Assembly (NCBI GenBank): GCA_038501785.1
Contig: JBAMJR010000070.1
Location: forward strand, 2,940,501-3,004,500
DNA from: Myoxocephalus aenaeus
Lineage: Eukaryota; Chordata; Actinopteri; Perciformes; Cottidae
DNA length: 64,000 nt
Direction: 5' to 3'
Notes under the pieces: generated by a model
What the model saw: only the letters and a program-made list of their open reading frames with translations
Database searches by the model: none
Told to the model about the DNA's origin: nothing
Part shown: one piece after another, positions 61,601 to 64,000 of the stretch
How the letters are laid out: each line of letters opens with the position of its first letter
Numbering within the stretch: the stretch's first letter is position 1
Translations under genes and position numbers: made by a program

Positions 61601-63735
61601 TTAAAAGATTGGAGTCTAACATTACCCCACATAGAGGACAATTTGAGTGACGTTACTGATCTGCTCGTACATTAAAGTATTGTTTAACAAATGGAGATTG
61701 TTCTAAGTCAATCTTAAATTAACCACATATACTCTATTATACAGGTAATTACGAAGCACATTTCCATGACTTTGCCAAAACTTCTCCATGCCTGGAAATC
61801 TTCCACAAACCATGACTTTTTCCAGGTTTTTCAGAAGCCTAGGAACCATGCACATAATAGACACACTGAAGCATTCACACATAGACATACATGCACAATA
61901 ACTCTATGAATGCATACCAGCCGGCTGAAGCCCCCATAAAGGATGCAGAATCCTCCCTGGTAATCAGAGAGCTCGACGAATCCCTCTACGTTTCGGTAGT
62001 CGTAGGAACACACCACCCGATTGGTGTGCGGGTCGATCTGGTCGATGCCGCCCGGCGTCACCTCTAAACTCACTGGCTTCCGCGCGTCACTCCAGTGGTG
62101 CTTGTAGCAGTTGTAACGCTGCGAGCACACGTGTTGAAAGACATTCATTCGGGTGTCACCACAGTGGCAAACGTATACTTAAATTAATCATTTTTCTTTT
62201 TTTGATTTCAATACTTACTCTGCCAGTTATTTTTCCCTCTGAAAATTCTGTTCTGAATCTCTGTGAATAAGAAAAATAAAGAAACAAAAGAGTTAACTTA
62301 TGAGCTCTTAAATCATCCCTTTTTGAACACCTATGAAGTGTTGTCTTCATTGCAGAATTACAAATACATGTAATGAGTTCTTTGGGGAAATACGCCTTCT
62401 CCTCCTCTTCACAAAACACCTCAGCATAATGAATTTATTTCTTCACATCAACAAAACTATCTGCTGATTCGTGTTTGTGATAAACACCTACAGTGACCTG
62501 TGATTTGCAAGCGCTGCATTCCCAAACAGGGAATTTGAAAGACAACACAGCAGAATGTGCAGCTATGATGCAAGTAGACCTTTCTGAATGACGGCAATGA
62601 AGTGGTGAGCGTTTGTCCTCACCAGTGCTTCTGTGAGCAGCTCAGTCCGGTGCTCCGTTGAGAACTTGAGCGTTTCGGACTTCTTGCCGCTGCCTTTGCG
62701 GAATGTGAGGTTGAACTCTGTTCCCTGACCTTTTCCTACCGGGCCGATACCACAGATGTCCCCATAAGGCCACTGGTACCGTGGACAGCAACAACATAGA
62801 GATAAACGCACCGTTAGTCACATACAAGCTGTTTGAACATGAAATAAGAGGTTATGGTACTTTAAGTCCTGCTTTTTAGCATTTATAAGCAGCATGCAAA
62901 CATAACATTAATGGTTTATTACACATTTTTTTGTATTTACTGCATACTGTAAGCTTGAATTATTAATTTGTTAACACATGTAACTCCTTCTGTGGAGGCT
63001 TGTGAATGAACATATAATGAATGATAATATAGTAAATCACAGTTGTAAATATAAAAAATATGTAATTGCAGACAAATAATGTACATTAATAAACACTTAA
63101 AATGTATTTTAACAACTACATTATAGTGTGGAATAAACAATTCATCAAATATTTATATACTGCTTTGAAAGAGCAGCTAAATAAAAAAATACTATAAAAA
63201 AGCTAAACGGGGACATAAAACAGTGTTACCAATGTTATTTTTACACAGCTTAATGAATATAGTTATTTCTTTAAAACAACCACAATCCATTTTCCCATTT
63301 AGACTGAGGGGGCTAACCGAGTAAGGTTTCATGCCTGATGGGTATTGATTAGGACATGTTCCATGCTCTAATCAGTGAAAAGACATGCAGCTGCATGTTC
63401 ACAGCAGTCCTGTGTGTGTGTGTGTGTGTGTGTGTGTTTTTTTGTGTGTGTGCATTTAAAGACTGCACACAACAGGCAAAAAATACGGCCTTTCAGCTTT
63501 TAGCAGAAGAGCAATGTGCTTCAAATGGATTTCCAATAGTCACATGTCCCTAAGAACAGCACGTCCCACAAGCGCCTGTGAGGCGCCGATAGCTCCAGCG
63601 ACAGGAGGTTCCTGAATGACGCTGGACTTCCTGTGCGACGGGGCCGCATGCACACTGACCTGATTTGTTACTTCTAGCGTGGTAGGGTTGTAAGTGGTGA
63701 TGCCATGCGTCCCCACCGAGAAGACTCGCTTGTAC
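42465..63735 (-). CDS. dnajc13: DnaJ homolog subfamily C member 13 / RME-8 (53 coding exons, 5' end beyond window)
   Basis: An endosomal Hsc70 co-chaperone. It binds PI3P through its N-terminus and, with SNX1 and the FAM21/WASH complex, controls clathrin turnover and early-endosome sorting. Fifty-three GT..AG exons join in phase without a stop from codon Y24 (human numbering, YKRVFSVGTHAITTYNP) to TGA at 42465-42467, giving about 2,232 residues in the window; with the 23 missing N-terminal residues the total is about 2,255, against 2,243 in human. Landmarks are the N-terminal PH-like/RME-8 region, a GYF-like domain near residues 975-1040, the J domain near 1300-1365 with HPD at about 1331-1333, and four IWN repeats (SNLIWNLRTREEL, PEAIWSSEM, PYLIWNNGTRAEL, PELIWNDGSREIV). 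The first coding exons lie beyond 64,000. Exons are listed in the block entries. Confidence 0.96.
49372..51365 (-). other. dnajc13: DNAJC13 exons through the J domain
   Basis: Exons: 51281-51365, 51021-51175, 50627-50672, 50361-50515, 50036-50237, 49807-49922, 49630-49708, 49372-49507. The J domain is split over the last three: MSVDDAYEVLNLPKG (helix I), [22 protein letters not shown] (helix II and loop) and MFEKVNKAYEFLCTK (helix III). The catalytic His-Pro-Asp triplet is coded at plus 49648-49656 and is intact, so Hsc70 ATPase stimulation should be retained. The second IWN-type repeat (PEAIWSSEM) is at the end of exon 50361-50515. Confidence 0.93.
49544..49578. repeat. TA microsatellite in the DNAJC13 J-domain intron
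   Basis: About 35 bp of alternating TA, only 37 bp upstream (in transcript sense) of the exon ending the J domain (49372-49507). It lies in the intron 49508-49629. Confidence 0.95.
51477..52816 (-). other. dnajc13: DNAJC13 exons encoding the GYF-like domain
   Basis: Exons: 52715-52816, 52417-52521, 51477-51679, encoding about residues 924-1060. The second and third encode EWYFGNADKERRGPFSFEE followed by MQEFWSTGVLTAKTRCWAQGMDGWRPL and IPQLKWCLLATG. The W-Y-x-GP-x-S-F-x-E pattern and the later W-x-x-L fit the GYF_2 fold found in RME-8 proteins, a putative proline-peptide binder. The acceptor of the third exon has a polypyrimidine tract made of a CCTTTT-type hexamer repeat. Confidence 0.9.
51682..51706. 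repeat. dnajc13: GGAAAA hexamer repeat acting as the polypyrimidine tract of a DNAJC13 acceptor
   Basis: On the minus strand CCTTTT units precede CAG at the acceptor of exon 51477-51679. The tandem repeat supplies essentially the whole polypyrimidine tract. Confidence 0.8.
52916..53375 (-). mobile_element. 5'-truncated LINE fragment in a DNAJC13 intron, flanked by a 19-bp duplication
   Basis: Read on the minus strand, the insert begins with a short ORF tail (LLKLWKKMLAMHWSPPHTL then MELSIARIHDAKEKTILSW). This has the W-x(n)-E-x(n)-W spacing seen at the C-terminus of fish L1/Tx1-type ORF2. A TATG/TACATA-rich stretch follows, and the insert ends AATCAATAAAAATG...CACAAAA. It is bounded by TTTAATAGTTCACCTTGTT (52897-52915) and TTTAATAGCTCACCTTGTT (53376-53394), 18 of 19 identical, as expected of target-primed reverse transcription. 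The exact LINE clade is uncertain; the insertion structure is clear. Confidence 0.65.
54350..54525 (+). mobile_element. LINE 3'-end fragment in a DNAJC13 intron
   Basis: A plus-strand sequence ending GACCAATAAAGCTGATTCTGATTC, with TGTACAATGAGAGCTACGTG upstream, is the typical 3' tail of fish L2/Rex-type LINEs with a short ATTCTG repeat. It is antisense to DNAJC13 and heavily truncated, with no coding capacity. Confidence 0.5.
54923..54957. repeat. ATAAA pentanucleotide repeat in a DNAJC13 intron
   Basis: About seven units of AAAAT/ATAAA in the intron between exons 56641-56781 and 54678-54760. Confidence 0.93.
55548..55599. repeat. TG microsatellite in a DNAJC13 intron
   Basis: 52 bp of alternating TG located 124 bp downstream (in transcript sense) of the candidate microexon, in the same intron. 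On the transcript it reads as CA repeats, which can bind hnRNP L. Confidence 0.95.
55723..55737 (-). other. dnajc13: Candidate 15-nt in-frame microexon of DNAJC13
   Basis: On the minus strand a 15-nt stretch encoding DRNNL lies between a cagcag acceptor and the strong donor CTG|GTAAGTAGG. It sits in the intron between exons 56641-56781 and 54678-54760, a phase-0 junction, so inclusion adds five residues (QKE-DRNNL-NPNQKP) without a frameshift. Just upstream is a pyrimidine-rich stretch with TGC motifs (CTCTGCTGTC, AATGCAGCAG), the arrangement typical of SRRM4/nSR100-dependent neural microexons. The tandem CAGCAG acceptor could add one Gln. Splicing was not demonstrated. Confidence 0.6.
61492..61850. 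repeat. MITE-like element in a DNAJC13 intron (CAGGGTTC ends)
   Basis: It starts CAGGGTTCATACACACTTTA and includes GGACTTTTCCATAACTTTGA, TTTCCATGACTTTGCC and CATGACTTTTTCCAGGTTTTTCA, ending AGGAACCATG. The repeated TTCCATGACTTT blocks and the near-inverted ends match a frequent teleost non-autonomous element. It lies between exons 61918-62118 and 61235-61441. Confidence 0.6.
63409..63451. repeat. TG microsatellite in a DNAJC13 intron
   Basis: TG repeats interrupted by a T7 run, in the intron between exons 63660-63735 and 62623-62772. Confidence 0.93.
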
Positions 63736-64000
63736 CTGGAAACGCAGAAACGAGATGAGTCACATACACGGCCTACACATCACCAAACGACCGCACACGG
63801 CAGCGACACCTACAGCAGTCACATAACATGAGCTGTGTGGCTGAATGTGTGGTGATCTTTCAAACAGGTGGGAGTCAGCTGAAGCAAGGCTAACAGACCC
63901 AGTTAGCTCGGATAAGTTGTGTTGTAAAATACAATATCTCATGTAAATAAAGCTCCATTACACATCTGCAGGACGATCAGAGAGGAAAAGCTCCATTTGG
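63736..64000 (-). other. dnajc13: DNAJC13 intron continuing beyond the window
   Basis: No reading frame here encodes the expected N-terminus of RME-8 (about 23 residues ending in WRGK). The first coding exon or exons and the promoter therefore lie to the right of the window. Confidence 0.75.

Larger units (their letters stand above)
57185..63735 (-). other. dnajc13: DNAJC13 exons for the N-terminal PI3P-binding and first helical-repeat region
   Basis: Exons in transcript order: 63660-63735, 62623-62772, 62219-62260, 61918-62118, 61235-61441, 60588-60683, 60237-60328, 59864-60030, 59646-59725, 59381-59550, 58379-58478, 58151-58258, 57834-57989, 57673-57729, 57444-57565, 57185-57260. They encode about residues 24-656. 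Near-invariant family blocks include WPYGDIC-x-I-x-PVGKGQGTEFNL, GGFCILYGGFSRLHLFAS, SSDESITSLAEFVVQK, WGLLSMPVDEEVESLHL and [20 protein letters not shown]. The N-terminal part is the PH-like module reported to bind PI3P in the family. The intron 61442-61917 contains a MITE-like repeat. Confidence 0.92.

Noticed and set aside
1..64000. CRISPR arrays, operons, ribosome binding sites, phage or bacterial mobile systems
   Set aside because: Spliced genes, SINE/LINE repeats and polyA signals show a vertebrate genome; no evenly spaced direct repeats of CRISPR type were seen.

Overview
The window is vertebrate nuclear DNA, most likely from a percomorph teleost fish. Coding sequence is split into many short exons with canonical GT..AG splice sites. 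CA/TG microsatellites are frequent, and the spacers and introns hold fish-type SINE, LINE and hAT/MITE repeats. Both identifiable genes are on the minus strand, head to tail, and they fill the right 37 kb. No tools were run. Exon boundaries were read by eye from splice signals and checked by codon-phase continuity. Family assignments rest on recalled vertebrate orthologues.

Region 1 (about 1-27,200) shows no convincing protein-coding exon. It holds microsatellites (notably a 91-bp TG tract at 15,916-16,006 and a GGA tract near 3.1 kb), a SINE whose head is almost an intact tRNA-Arg(CCG) (4,605-4,871), a second tRNA-type SINE (about 17,236-17,490), a degenerate CAAGTC array (6,730-7,575) and several MITE-like repeats (14.9, 20.9 and 22.7-23.6 kb). 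A CpG-rich block at 24,836-25,540 ends in a good minus-strand splice donor and may be an untranslated first exon of an unidentified gene running left.

Region 2 (27,219-39,800, minus) is a complete TOPBP1 gene. Its 27 coding exons join in phase to an ORF of 1,511 codons plus stop, with nine BRCT repeats, the ATR-activation domain and a basic C-terminal tail. A palindromic E2F-type site and an ETS site lie about 0.5 kb upstream of the start codon, which fits an S-phase DNA-replication and checkpoint gene.

Region 3 (39,850-41,395) is the short intergenic spacer. It contains a 623-bp hAT-family element with terminal inverted repeats and a perfect 8-bp target-site duplication.

Region 4 (41,395-64,000, minus) is DNAJC13 (RME-8), truncated by the window edge at its 5' end. 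I placed 53 constitutive coding exons plus one 15-nt candidate microexon, covering residue 24 (human numbering) to the stop: the N-terminal PI3P-binding region, a GYF-like domain, the J domain with its HPD motif, four IWN repeats and the long helical-repeat C-terminus.

TOPBP1 acts in the nucleus (replication initiation and ATR signalling) and DNAJC13 on early endosomes (Hsc70 recruitment, WASH/retromer sorting). Their adjacency is syntenic, not functional. The most unusual observations are a LINE insertion whose target-site duplication copied a DNAJC13 splice donor, the DNAJC13 microexon with a UGC-type upstream signature, the intact hAT insertion, and the tRNA-Arg-headed SINE.
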